Origin: an uncultured Paracoccaceae bacterium
GTDB lineage: Bacteria; Pseudomonadota; Alphaproteobacteria; Rhodobacterales; Rhodobacteraceae
Assembly: GCA_947500135.1 (NCBI GenBank)
Contig: CANMQX010000002.1
Span: 248,001-312,000 of the forward strand
Length of the DNA stretch: 64,000 bases
Reading direction: 5' to 3'
The position numbers and the translations under genes were made by a program. Each line of letters begins with the position of its first letter. The stretch's first letter is position 1. Shown here in pieces: positions 26,644 to 35,489 of the stretch. The notes under the pieces were generated by a model. The model did not search any database. It was given only the letters and a program-made list of their open reading frames with translations, and had not been told where the DNA came from.

Positions 26644-27462
26644 ATGACCATGACAGAACTGGAACGCCCGTCAGCACTCGTGCTGACGGCACTCACCTTT
26701 GGCGGGCAGGCATCACGCTGGCGGACCGAAGCCATGCGCAGCCATGACACCGGGCGGCTAATCCATATCACCAAAGGTCAGGGCCGGATCACTGTGGCCG
26801 GGCTCACTGGCGGCTACGGGCCCAACAACCTGATCTTCATCCCGCCCAAAACGATGTACGGGATCGAATTGGGGCCAACGGTGTTCGGGCAAATTTTGAC
26901 ACTGCCCGCCGATCAGATGCAGGAATACAACAGCCCGTTCCATCTGCGCCTGCTGGATGTGGTCAACCAAAAAGAGCTGCAAGGCCTTTTCGAAGCAATT
27001 GAGCGAGAGCTTCAACCCAACGGGGACCGTCGGGCGGCGCTGTGTCATCTTGGACTGCTCAACATCTTTGTCGAACGGCAATGCCGCGCACAACCAACCG
27101 GCACCGCTGATCACAGACGAAACAGCGCCGCCGCCCGGCTTGTGGCGCGCTATACCGGGCTGATTGCGCAGGATTACATGCAGGATCGCAGCGTGGCCGA
27201 TTATGCCGCAGCACTGAATGTGACCCCGACCCATCTGACACGCAGCTGCAAACAGACCTGTGACCGCTCCGCACTTGGGCTGCTTAATGACCGGATCTAT
27301 TTCGAAGCCTGCCGCTTGCTGCGCGACACACCGATGCCAGTGCAGGACATCGCCAAATCTCTGGGGTTCCAGTCCGCCGCCTACTTCACCCGCAGCTTTC
27401 AATCAAAATCAGGGCAAACGCCATCTGGCTTTCGGCGGAACAAAGGTGCCGGGGCGGGCTAA
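26644..27462 (+). CDS. AraC-family transcriptional regulator
   Basis: 272 residues. A cupin-type ligand-binding N-terminus (about residues 20-100, with GRLIHITKGQGRITVAGLTG) is followed by an AraC HTH pair (about residues 165-268, with VADYAAALNVTPTHLTRSCK and the second-helix signature VQDIAKSLGFQSAAYFTRSF). The ATG at 26644 has GAGG eight bases upstream. It lies 54 bases after miaA. The target is unknown: the next gene on the same strand is the HEAT-like protein, and no transporter or enzyme is adjacent. Confidence 0.88.
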   Translation: MTMTELERPSALVLTALTFGGQASRWRTEAMRSHDTGRLIHITKGQGRITVAGLTGGYGPNNLIFIPPKTMYGIELGPTVFGQILTLPADQMQEYNSPFHLRLLDVVNQKELQGLFEAIERELQPNGDRRAALCHLGLLNIFVERQCRAQPTGTADHRRNSAAARLVARYTGLIAQDYMQDRSVADYAAALNVTPTHLTRSCKQTCDRSALGLLNDRIYFEACRLLRDTPMPVQDIAKSLGFQSAAYFTRSFQSKSGQTPSGFRRNKGAGAG

Positions 27463-27500
27463 CACCGACCATCAGTAAAAAATCGGATGGTTCTCAAGAT

Positions 27501-28715
27501 ATGGATGATTTGATGTTCTCCGGGCTGGACGAAATCGAATGGGCGCAACTGATACATGCGTATAGGGACGCATCCGACGTTCCTGACGATATTCGCGCGC
27601 TTGTCAGCACCGATGAAAAATTGGCAAAAGATGCTTTGTGGCGTTTGTTCGGGAACATCTATCATCAAGGGACACGTTACACAGCCACAGCACCCGCGGT
27701 TCCATTCTTGGCAGAGGCTGCCCTTGCAGTGGAACCCGAACGTTCGGCAGCCGTTCTTGATCTTCTTTCGGCCATCGCAGAACCCGCAGCGGACCGCATA
27801 TATGATGATCAAATGACAGTTGCGTCATTTGCGACAACCGTGCGTGATGAAGAAAATGCACTTTCGGTAGAGGCGTTGGCAGAGTGCCGCAAATTCGGCT
27901 GCCCACCAACGGTGGAGGCCGACGTATACGAAGCTGTCATCGCGCAGATCCCCCGACTGATATCGGCGCTAGATGTCTCTCATCGGGATATTCAGATCGG
28001 TTTATTTGGACTTCTGGGAAATGCCCCATCACATAGTGAGGACGCGCAAGACCTTGCCGAAAAAGCTCTGTTATCAAGCGGCGGCGATGATGCGCTTCAA
28101 GTGGCCGCCGTTGAGTGTTTGTCGCGTTTGGGGCGTTCAGTCGAAGTGGAACATGTCGCGCTCCAAATCGAAAAACTTGCTGACATGCACAGCTCACCTT
28201 TCGTGAAAGCGCATCTCGTATTGGCAAAAAATGACAGAAGCGAAGCGGGCTTGGATGCATTGTTGTCCGTGTTGGATCAGGCCGAAAAGCTGTACGAAAT
28301 CGACCGCGAAACTGAGCGCGGAAAAGGCTGGACGGTGTCTCATATCGCAAATGCGTTGAAACCTTGGGCGGCAAGCAAGAAAGACCGCATTTGCGAAGCA
28401 CTCATGCGGTCACTTCCTGTAGCGAAAAAGTTTGAAGCTGACACGAGCGTTCTCATTGACGTACTTGTTTACGCGCTGGCCAGCCCACAGCCGTCGAAAG
28501 ACTTCTTCGCAAAGAAGCGGGCCAAAGACCTTACATCAATCGAAAGACGTGCCCTCCATAACATCGTCGAATTTGGTTTTTGGAAAATCGGCGACCAGTG
28601 GCTCGGGAATTTCACAATGCAAATCGCATCATATGGCCTTCCCGACAGGCCGGCCGACTTGCGGAGGTATCTTGAGACAAAAGAAAATCCCCTCACACGT
28701 TGGTTTCGGCCTTAA
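27501..28715 (+). CDS. HEAT-like helical repeat protein, function unknown
   Basis: 404 residues, no signal peptide and no membrane span. The N-terminal segment (WAQLIHAYRDASDVPDDIRA, ALWRLFGNIYHQGTRYTATA, VPFLAEAA) matches a widespread HEAT-repeat hypothetical family in which a helical solenoid fills most of the length. Paralogues in other bacteria often sit near polymorphic toxins, so an immunity-like or protein-binding role is conceivable, but no toxin gene lies here. Codon use looks more A/T-tolerant than in neighbouring genes, hinting at acquisition. The start follows a 38-base gap after the AraC gene. Confidence 0.7.
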   Translation: MDDLMFSGLDEIEWAQLIHAYRDASDVPDDIRALVSTDEKLAKDALWRLFGNIYHQGTRYTATAPAVPFLAEAALAVEPERSAAVLDLLSAIAEPAADRIYDDQMTVASFATTVRDEENALSVEALAECRKFGCPPTVEADVYEAVIAQIPRLISALDVSHRDIQIGLFGLLGNAPSHSEDAQDLAEKALLSSGGDDALQVAAVECLSRLGRSVEVEHVALQIEKLADMHSSPFVKAHLVLAKNDRSEAGLDALLSVLDQAEKLYEIDRETERGKGWTVSHIANALKPWAASKKDRICEALMRSLPVAKKFEADTSVLIDVLVYALASPQPSKDFFAKKRAKDLTSIERRALHNIVEFGFWKIGDQWLGNFTMQIASYGLPDRPADLRRYLETKENPLTRWFRP

Positions 28716-28797
28716 CCACGCTTTTTGGGCAAAACCGATGCCCGGCACGACACGCCAAGGCGACCTCCGCCACCTCATCAATTGTCAGGCATTTCTC

Positions 28798-28807
28798 AAA
28801 GCGCTTT
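28798..28807. promoter_or_regulatory. LacI-type palindrome AAAGCGCTTT before the family-5 ABC operon
   Basis: This 10-bp palindrome is identical to the core of two sites in the aglE-aglR divergent region (50001-50010 and 50162-50171). It lies 188 bases before the binding-protein ATG in a 280-base region (28716-28995) that otherwise holds only a doubtful 44-codon frame. It may be a target of the LacI regulator at 50.2 kb or a paralogue. Confidence 0.45.
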
Positions 28808-28995
28808 AGAATTTAGCGCTAACGGGTTCGTTTACGACATGCGGAACGTCGCAATTGTGATGTGTTTCGTAAAACCATTTGTTGACCTGTACACCGAAAT
28901 GTTGCGCAATGGCGCGGGACGGAATGGGGAGGCGGACGCAACAAAGTTGCTCGCACCCCTGTTTAAAAAATAGAATGTGTCACAGGGAGAGAATA

Positions 28996-30654
28996 ATGAC
29001 GCAAAACACCAAACCAATGCATCCGGCCGCCGTGATGTATGCGGCAGAAGAACGGGCAGGCAAACTCAGCCGCCGTGAATTTCTGGCGCGTGCAACATCG
29101 CTGGGCCTGACGGCAACCGCAGCTTACGGTCTTCTGGGCATGACAGCCCCAGCACAGGCGGACGGGCACGCACAACAAGGCGGGACCCTGCGGATGCAGA
29201 TGGAAGTCCGCGCGCTCAAGGATCCACGCACCTATGACTGGACCCAGATCGCCTATTTCACACATGGCTGGCTGGAATACCTCGTAGAGTACAACAATGA
29301 CGGCTCTTTCGCGCCAATGCTGCTGGAAAGCTGGGAAGTCAACGAAGACGCCACCGTCTACACGCTCAACGTCCGTCCGGGTGTAAAGTGGAACGATGGC
29401 AGCGACTTTACCGCAGAGGATGTTGCACGCAATATCGCAGGCTGGTGTGACAAGAACGTCGAAGGCAACTCCATGGCGGGCCGTTTCGCCGTGCTGATCG
29501 ACGAGGCCACAGGCACAGCCGTCGAAGGCGGGATCGAAGTTGTTGACGCAACAACGGTCAAACTGAACCTGCCCGCCTCTGACATCTCGCTGATTGCGGG
29601 TATGGCGGACTATCCGGCAGCCGTGACACCGGCTGATTTCGATCCGGAAAACATGCTGGGCAACCCGGTGGGCACTGGACCGTACAAGCCTGAAAGCCTC
29701 GAAGTTGGGGTCAAAGGTGTGCTGGTGCGCAACGAAGACCACGACTGGTGGGGCTATGAGGCTGGCAAAGGCGCCTTCCTCGACCGGATCGAATATATCG
29801 ATTACGGCACTGACCCATCCGCATGGGTGGCAGCCGCGGCAGCTGACGAAGTTGACATGTTCTACGAAACTGTCGGTGATTTCGTTGATGTGGTCGAAGG
29901 TATCGGCTGGGAACGGTCCGAAATCGCATCCGCCGCAACCATCGTGATCCGGCCCAACCAACTGGCTGAAGTCGACGGGATGAAACCCTATGCTGACAAA
30001 CGCGTGCGGCAGGCCATTGCCATGGCGGTCGATAACGCCGTTTGTCTGGAACTGGGCTACGCCAACCGGGGTGAACCCGCGCGCAACCAGCATGTCGGAC
30101 CAATGCACCCCGCATGGGCGGATGTGCCCGGCCTACCCCACGATCCGGAAGGCGCGCTTGCGTTGCTGACCGAAGCAGGGATGGCCGATTTCGAGATGGA
30201 GATCACCTCTATCGACGATGACTGGCGCAAAAACACCACCGATGCCGTAGCAGCCCAGCTGCGCGACGCGGGCTTCAACGTCAAGCGGACCATCATTCCG
30301 GGGTCAACCTTCTGGAACGACTGGACAAAGTATCCGTTCTCTTCCACGAACTGGAACCACCGTCCGCTCGACACGCAGATCCTTGGGCTGGCCTACCGGT
30401 CTGGCGAAGCATGGAACGAAGCAGGCTTTGCCAATGCTGAGTTTGACACGCTTCTGGCAGAGGCAAACAGCCTGGCCGATGCGGATGCACGGCGTGAAGT
30501 GATGGCCAAGCTGCAGGCGATCATGACCGATGAAGGTGTGACCATTCAGCCTTACTGGCGGTCACTGTACCGGCACGCCAAGCCGGGCATTGTCGGCTGG
30601 GATATGCATATCGCATACCTGCCGCAGGTCTATAAGATGGCCTTCGCCGCCTAA
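28996..30654 (+). CDS. ABC importer substrate-binding protein, family 5, Tat-exported
   Basis: 552 residues. A long N-terminus carries a Tat-like signal (KLSRREFLARATSLGLTATA, about residues 24-43, cleaved near QADG). A family-5 solute-binding domain (bacterial extracellular solute-binding proteins for oligopeptides, nickel or alpha-galactosides) follows, with the signature YTLNVRPGVKWNDGSDFTAE near residue 120. The ATG at 28996 has AGGGAG upstream. It is the first gene of a four-gene import operon. The ligand is not readable. A sugar ligand is a possibility because some rhizobial family-5 proteins bind alpha-galactosides and a LacI-type palindrome lies upstream. Confidence 0.9.
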   Translation: MTQNTKPMHPAAVMYAAEERAGKLSRREFLARATSLGLTATAAYGLLGMTAPAQADGHAQQGGTLRMQMEVRALKDPRTYDWTQIAYFTHGWLEYLVEYNNDGSFAPMLLESWEVNEDATVYTLNVRPGVKWNDGSDFTAEDVARNIAGWCDKNVEGNSMAGRFAVLIDEATGTAVEGGIEVVDATTVKLNLPASDISLIAGMADYPAAVTPADFDPENMLGNPVGTGPYKPESLEVGVKGVLVRNEDHDWWGYEAGKGAFLDRIEYIDYGTDPSAWVAAAAADEVDMFYETVGDFVDVVEGIGWERSEIASAATIVIRPNQLAEVDGMKPYADKRVRQAIAMAVDNAVCLELGYANRGEPARNQHVGPMHPAWADVPGLPHDPEGALALLTEAGMADFEMEITSIDDDWRKNTTDAVAAQLRDAGFNVKRTIIPGSTFWNDWTKYPFSSTNWNHRPLDTQILGLAYRSGEAWNEAGFANAEFDTLLAEANSLADADARREVMAKLQAIMTDEGVTIQPYWRSLYRHAKPGIVGWDMHIAYLPQVYKMAFAA

Positions 30655-30661
30655 ATCAAAC

Positions 30662-30691
30662 GGGCCGCTCCAGCGATGGGGCGGCCCTTTT
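30662..30691 (+). terminator. Hairpin after the binding-protein gene (attenuator / 3' stabiliser)
   Basis: A 10-bp stem with one G-T wobble (30662-30671 with 30678-30687, core GGGCCGC/GCGGCCC) followed by four T, 8 bases after the stop. It sits between the binding protein and the permease genes and probably allows partial readthrough, yielding more binding protein than membrane components. Confidence 0.65.
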
Positions 30692-30778
30692 CACGACAGG
30701 CGGATCATCGAAAAACCGGGGCCGCCCCAAAACAATAAGCCAGGCAACGACCTGACCTAGCTCACAACAGGGGCCTTT

Positions 30779-31834
30779 ATGGGACTGTTTATTCTACGAC
30801 GCCTTGGGGTGATGATCCTCACGGCCTTATGCCTGACATTCATTGTCTTTTGGCTCACCAATCTGGCGCCAAATCTCGAAAAACTCGCCAAAACCCAAGG
30901 CAACGCGCGGATGTCAGATGAGGCCGTGGTCAGCTGGCTTGGAAACCGGGGCTATTCGCAACCCCTGCCAGTCAAATACGGCCAATGGCTCGGCGTCCTG
31001 CCCGGTTACGTTATCGAAGGCACGGATGGAGAGACCCGCGCCCGCTGCACCACCCCGGGACAGCCAATTGAAGAGGCATCATCCTTTTGTGGCATCCTGC
31101 AAGGCGACTGGGGCTTCTCGACCGTCTTCAAAGACGAGGTCAGCACGATCGTCGGCACCCGGCTTGGACTAACAGGCAAACTGATGCTGGCGGTCATGCT
31201 GGTCATGGTGCCCGGCGCGCTGATCATCGGGGTCTTGGCGGGCATGCGCGAAGGGTCACGCACAGATCGCAGCCTCTCAACAGTCTCCATTGTGACAACG
31301 GCAACGCCTGAATATGTCTCTGGGGTGATCCTGATTGCAGCCTTGGCAACCAAGGCGTTCATCGAATGGGACACGATCCCATTCAAAGGGACCGCCACGG
31401 CGGCCATGGATGATGCGAATTTCGAAAACTTCTTCCTCCCGGTGATCACCATCGCGCTTTACGGCATGGGCTATATCGCCCGGATGACACGCGCGTCGAT
31501 GACCGAGGTGATGACCGCGCAATATATCCGAACCGCCCGGCTCAAGGGTGTCAGCTTTCCCAAGATCGTGCTGAAACACGCGCTGCGCAACGCGCTGATC
31601 GCACCTTTCACGGTGATCATGCTGCAATTTCCCTGGCTCCTGAACGGGGTGGTAATCGTCGAAACGCTGTTTAACTACAAGGGTTTCGGCTGGGTGCTGG
31701 TGCAAGCCGCCGGGAATAACGACATCGAACTACTTCTCGGTGTTTCCATTGTCTCTGTCTTCGTGGTGCTGATCACGCAGCTGATTTCCGATATCGGCTA
31801 CGTCTTCCTCAACCCACGCATTCGCATTTCTTAA
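30779..31834 (+). CDS. ABC importer permease (OppB/DppB type)
   Basis: 351 residues. The N-terminal signature helix MGLFILRRLGVMILTALCL is followed by a periplasmic loop of about 100 residues containing two Cys (ARCTTPGQ, SSFCGILQGDWG). Further inner-membrane helices follow, with the cytoplasmic EAA loop around TARLKGVSFPKIVLKHALRN that contacts the ATPase. It is slightly longer than typical DppB because of this loop. The ribosome-binding site AGGGG is upstream of the ATG. It is co-transcribed with the next permease, 12 bases downstream. Confidence 0.92.
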   Translation: MGLFILRRLGVMILTALCLTFIVFWLTNLAPNLEKLAKTQGNARMSDEAVVSWLGNRGYSQPLPVKYGQWLGVLPGYVIEGTDGETRARCTTPGQPIEEASSFCGILQGDWGFSTVFKDEVSTIVGTRLGLTGKLMLAVMLVMVPGALIIGVLAGMREGSRTDRSLSTVSIVTTATPEYVSGVILIAALATKAFIEWDTIPFKGTATAAMDDANFENFFLPVITIALYGMGYIARMTRASMTEVMTAQYIRTARLKGVSFPKIVLKHALRNALIAPFTVIMLQFPWLLNGVVIVETLFNYKGFGWVLVQAAGNNDIELLLGVSIVSVFVVLITQLISDIGYVFLNPRIRIS

Positions 31835-31846
31835 GGAGGACAGGAT

Positions 31847-33292
31847 ATGGAACCCCTCACCTGGACCGGCGCCGTAGGCGCATTCCTCAACCCAATCTTC
31901 GCCATTGTCGTCGGGCTATTTGTCATCGCGCTGATCGCCCAGCTTGTGCTTGGCTTCTTCGCACCTGCGGTCACACTACAGGCCAATCCTGACGGCACAC
32001 TGGCCGGGCGCGGCGGGGCATTGGGCGCGACAGAGACCGCAAGCAAATACCTGTTTCTGGCTGTGATCGCGCTGATCCTCGTCTACCTGATCGCGCCGAT
32101 GATCCTGCCCTACGGAATGGTCGGGATCGTTGGCGAGATGTCGCAACGCTTCCTTCCCGTTTGGATCGCCCTGATCATCACGTTCACCGTATCGATCATC
32201 TACAAACGCAAAATGGGGCTTTACGGCAAACTCTTTGACAGCACTGTGGGCATGATCGGGTTCGGGATTGTCATGTTCTGGGTCTTTACCGCGTTTTTCG
32301 TGGGCGCGTTCGACTGGATCGCCACACATGACTACCTGAGCCAAGTATCAGGATTGAAAAACAAGACGCCGGGCGTCGCAGTGCCAGAAGGCACCGTTGG
32401 CGACATCCCGCATTACCTGCTGGGCGGTGACAATCTGGCGCGCGATATCTTCAGCCGGGTTGTCTCTGGCTCCACTTTCGTGATTGCCATCGCACCGCTG
32501 GCCACGATCTTTGCCTTCATGGTTGGGATCACACTTGGGCTGCCTGCGGGCTATTACGGGGGGCTGCTGGACACGGTCCTGTCTTTCCTCGCCAACCTGA
32601 TCTTGGCCTTCCCGGTGATCCTGCTGTTTTACCTGCTTGTGACCCCGGAAATCGTGCTGACAGGCATCCCCAGCTATATGGCGGCGGTCCTGTTTGTCTT
32701 TCCGATCATCTTCTTCGGGGTATTGCTGAACTCGCGCTACTACACGCAACCCCAAAAACGGACAGCCATCCTTGTGCCTGTGCTTGGGATCCTGGGCTGG
32801 CTCTACCTGTCAGTGATCAACCAGAAAGGCACAGTCATCAACTTCCTGCCCGAGTGGATGGACCTCTTTGACATCACGATCCTTGTGGTCTTTGTCTCGG
32901 TCGTCTTCGTGAACGCGCCGACGGTGTTCAGGATCGTGCGGGGGCTGACGCTGGATTTGCGTACCCGCGACTATGTGGCCGCCGCCCAGACACGGGGTGA
33001 AGGCGCGTGGTACATCATGCTGTGGGAAATCCTGCCCAATGCACGCGGACCGCTGATCGTCGATTTCTGCCTCCGGATTGGCTACACCACCATCCTGCTG
33101 GGAACCTTGGGTTTCTTCGGGCTGGGGCTGTCATCCGAAAGCCCGGACTGGGGGTCCACGATCAACGAAGGGCGCAAACTCCTGCTGATCTATGCACACC
33201 CTGCCCTGCCGCCTGCGGTCGCTCTCCTCAGCCTCGTGTTGGGGCTGAACCTACTGGCCGACGGCCTGCGCGAAGAAAGCTTGAAAGATTAA
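31847..33292 (+). CDS. ABC importer permease (OppC/DppC type), N-terminally extended
   Basis: 481 residues, against about 280-310 for ordinary OppC/DppC permeases. The C-terminal half is a standard BPD permease: GGDNLARDIFSRVVSGSTFV near residue 190 matches the family's LGTDxxGRDxxSR motif, and the EAA loop is around YVAAAQTRGEGAWYIMLWEI. The first 180 residues add about four extra hydrophobic helices (starting VGAFLNPIFAIVVGLFVIAL), and about 90 residues are inserted inside the permease domain (FGVLLNSRYYTQPQKRTAIL and on). The start has a perfect AAGGAGG. I know this extended form only vaguely; the extra helices have no assigned role. Confidence 0.9.
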   Translation: MEPLTWTGAVGAFLNPIFAIVVGLFVIALIAQLVLGFFAPAVTLQANPDGTLAGRGGALGATETASKYLFLAVIALILVYLIAPMILPYGMVGIVGEMSQRFLPVWIALIITFTVSIIYKRKMGLYGKLFDSTVGMIGFGIVMFWVFTAFFVGAFDWIATHDYLSQVSGLKNKTPGVAVPEGTVGDIPHYLLGGDNLARDIFSRVVSGSTFVIAIAPLATIFAFMVGITLGLPAGYYGGLLDTVLSFLANLILAFPVILLFYLLVTPEIVLTGIPSYMAAVLFVFPIIFFGVLLNSRYYTQPQKRTAILVPVLGILGWLYLSVINQKGTVINFLPEWMDLFDITILVVFVSVVFVNAPTVFRIVRGLTLDLRTRDYVAAAQTRGEGAWYIMLWEILPNARGPLIVDFCLRIGYTTILLGTLGFFGLGLSSESPDWGSTINEGRKLLLIYAHPALPPAVALLSLVLGLNLLADGLREESLKD

Positions 33293-33300
33293 TCGTTAAC

Positions 33301-33323
33301 GGACCCCGCGTGCGGTGGGGTCC
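33301..33323 (+). other. Intercistronic hairpin between permease and ATPase genes
   Basis: GGACCCC (33301-33307) and GGGGTCC (33317-33323) form a perfect 7-bp stem with a 9-base loop, 8 bases after the permease stop. There is no U-tract, so it is more likely an mRNA processing or stability element than a terminator. Confidence 0.4.
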
Positions 33324-33381
33324 GACGCATTGCCGACGCTTTGCAGACATCAAATTCAGCCCAAATGGGAATAGTTAACAG

Positions 33382-35454
33382 ATGACCGATCAACCCATCC
33401 TCGAAATCGACAAACTGTCCATTTCCTTCTTCACCCGCTTGCGCGAAATTCCCGCCGTGATGGATTTTTCCGCCAATGTCATGCCGGGCGAAGCCCTTGG
33501 TTTGGTTGGGGAATCCGGCTGCGGCAAATCAACCGTGGCGCTTGGTGTGATGCAGGATCTGGGCGTCAATGGGCGCATCGTCGGCGGATCAATCAAGTTC
33601 AAGGGCCGCGATCTCTGCGAGATGTCAACAGAAGAGCTGCGCGACATCCGCGGCAGCGAAATTGCCATGATATATCAAGAACCTATGGCATCCCTAAACC
33701 CCGCGATGAAGATCGGTAAACAGCTGATGGAAGTGCCAATGATCCACGAAGGGGTCAGCGAAAAAGAGGCATATGCGCGGGCCCTTGAAGTCGTCACCGA
33801 CGTCAAACTGCCAGACCCGGAACGGATGCTCAAAAGCTACCCTCACCAGCTGTCCGGCGGGCAGCAACAGCGGATCGTGATCGCCATGGCACTGATGTCG
33901 AAACCATCGCTGCTGATCCTTGATGAACCCACAACGGCGCTTGACGTGACCGTCGAAGCTGCCGTGGTCGAACTGGTCAAAGATCTGGGAAAAAAATACG
34001 GCACTTCCATGCTTTTTATCAGCCATAACCTGGGGTTAGTGCTGGAAACCTGCGACCGGATTTGCGTGATGTATTCGGGCGAAGCCGTCGAACGGGGCAG
34101 CATCGAAGACGTGTTTGACGAGATGCAGCACCCTTACACACAGGCCCTGTTCCGGTCGATCCCCCTGCCCGGCGCCGACAAAAATGCGCGACCCCTTGTG
34201 GCGATCCCCGGAAATTTCCCGCTGCCGCACGAACGACCAGATGGGTGCAATTTTGGCCCACGCTGCGACTATTTCGAAGCCGGGCGTTGCGACGCCGGTT
34301 TCATCCCGATGGAACCCGTCCCCAGCAACGACCGCCACCAGTCCCGCTGCCTGAAGTTCCGGGAAATCGACTGGAATGCACCCATTCAAGTCGCTGATAC
34401 AAAAGAAAAACCCGAACCGGGACCGGTTGTTCTGAAAATGGACAACCTTAAGAAATACTACGAAGTTGCGGCTAACGCGCTCTTTGGTGGTGGTGACAAA
34501 AAGGTGGTCAAAGCCAACGAAACCCTGTCGTTCGAAGCCCGCGAAAGCGAAACGCTGGCCATCGTGGGCGAATCCGGTTGCGGCAAATCCACATTCGCCA
34601 AGGTGCTGATGGGATTAGAAACCGCGACGGAGGGACAAATTCTGCTGGATAATCAATCCATTGGCGACACCGCGATTGAGAACCGCGACACTAAAACCGT
34701 GGCCGACATCCAGATGGTGTTCCAGAACCCGTTCGACACGCTCAACCCCTCTATGACCGTCGGGCGCCAGATCATGCGGGCATTGGAAATCTTTGGCGTC
34801 GGTGCAAACGATACAGAGCGGCGCGCCCGCATGCTGGAATTGTTGGACCTTGTGAAGCTCCCCCGCGCCTTTGCCGACCGGATGCCGCGACAGCTAAGTG
34901 GTGGGCAAAAACAAAGGGTTGGGATCGCCCGCGCCTTTGCCGGGGATGCAAGGATCGTGGTCGCAGATGAACCTGTTTCGGCACTGGATGTGTCCGTACA
35001 GGCGGCGGTGACCGACCTGTTAATGGAAATTCAACGCGAACATAAGACAACGCTTTTGTTCATCAGCCACGACCTGTCCATCGTGCGCTATCTGTCTGAC
35101 CGCGTGATGGTGATGTATCTGGGCCATGTGGTTGAACTCGGCTTCACCGATCAGGTGTTTTCACCGCCTTATCACCCCTATACGGAGGCCTTGCTTTCCG
35201 CCGTCCCGATCGCCGACACAAGCGTCAAAAAGAAACATATCGTGCTTGAGGGCGACATCCCATCCGCTATGAACCCGCCCAGCGGTTGCCCGTTCCAGAC
35301 GCGCTGTGGCTGGAAATCAAAGGTTGCAGGCGGGCTTTGCGAAAAAGAGGTGCCGCCAGTGCGCATGCTGACCGACGGTCATCAGATCAAATGCCACCTG
35401 AGCGATGCGGATTTGTCAGATATGGAACCAGTCATTCAGATTGCAGCAGAATAA
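33382..35454 (+). CDS. Fused double ATP-binding protein of an oligopeptide-type ABC importer
   Basis: 690 residues in which two OppD/OppF-like ATPases are joined, as in YejF/GsiA-type proteins. The first unit has Walker A GESGCGKSTVA (about residue 47), LSGGQQQR and LLILDEPTTALD. The second has GESGCGKSTFA (about residue 395), LSGGQKQR and VADEPVSALD. Each is followed by the oligopeptide-transporter C-terminal Cys motif (CNFGPRCDYFEAGRC; CPFQTRCGW). Both active sites look intact. It supplies energy to the two permeases upstream and completes the operon. Confidence 0.93.
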   Translation: MTDQPILEIDKLSISFFTRLREIPAVMDFSANVMPGEALGLVGESGCGKSTVALGVMQDLGVNGRIVGGSIKFKGRDLCEMSTEELRDIRGSEIAMIYQEPMASLNPAMKIGKQLMEVPMIHEGVSEKEAYARALEVVTDVKLPDPERMLKSYPHQLSGGQQQRIVIAMALMSKPSLLILDEPTTALDVTVEAAVVELVKDLGKKYGTSMLFISHNLGLVLETCDRICVMYSGEAVERGSIEDVFDEMQHPYTQALFRSIPLPGADKNARPLVAIPGNFPLPHERPDGCNFGPRCDYFEAGRCDAGFIPMEPVPSNDRHQSRCLKFREIDWNAPIQVADTKEKPEPGPVVLKMDNLKKYYEVAANALFGGGDKKVVKANETLSFEARESETLAIVGESGCGKSTFAKVLMGLETATEGQILLDNQSIGDTAIENRDTKTVADIQMVFQNPFDTLNPSMTVGRQIMRALEIFGVGANDTERRARMLELLDLVKLPRAFADRMPRQLSGGQKQRVGIARAFAGDARIVVADEPVSALDVSVQAAVTDLLMEIQREHKTTLLFISHDLSIVRYLSDRVMVMYLGHVVELGFTDQVFSPPYHPYTEALLSAVPIADTSVKKKHIVLEGDIPSAMNPPSGCPFQTRCGWKSKVAGGLCEKEVPPVRMLTDGHQIKCHLSDADLSDMEPVIQIAAE

Positions 35455-35468
35455 AATCAATGACTTAC

Positions 35469-35489
35469 GGGGTGAAATTTATTCGCCCC
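35469..35489. terminator. Hairpin shared by the convergent ABC ATPase and transglycosylase ends
   Basis: GGGGTGAA (35469-35476) pairs with TTCGCCCC (35482-35489) around a five-base A/T loop, with one G-T wobble. It lies 15 bases after the ATPase stop and spans the transglycosylase stop codon. It lacks a T-run, so it is a candidate bidirectional terminator only. Confidence 0.4.

Noticed and set aside
28839-28973. A 44-codon frame with hydrophobic start in the ABC leader region
   Set aside because: There is no convincing ribosome-binding site, no recognisable family, and it lies in the region expected to hold the ABC operon promoter. It may be a gene remnant, but I cannot support it.
28963-30108. 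A 381-codon open frame antisense to the family-5 binding-protein gene
   Set aside because: It is a shadow of high-GC codon structure: the sense strand encodes a clear family-5 protein, and the antisense product is Cys/His-rich without any domain.
33291-33300. TTAATCGTTAA as a possible CtrA site
   Set aside because: The spacing is three bases instead of seven and the site spans the end of the permease gene.
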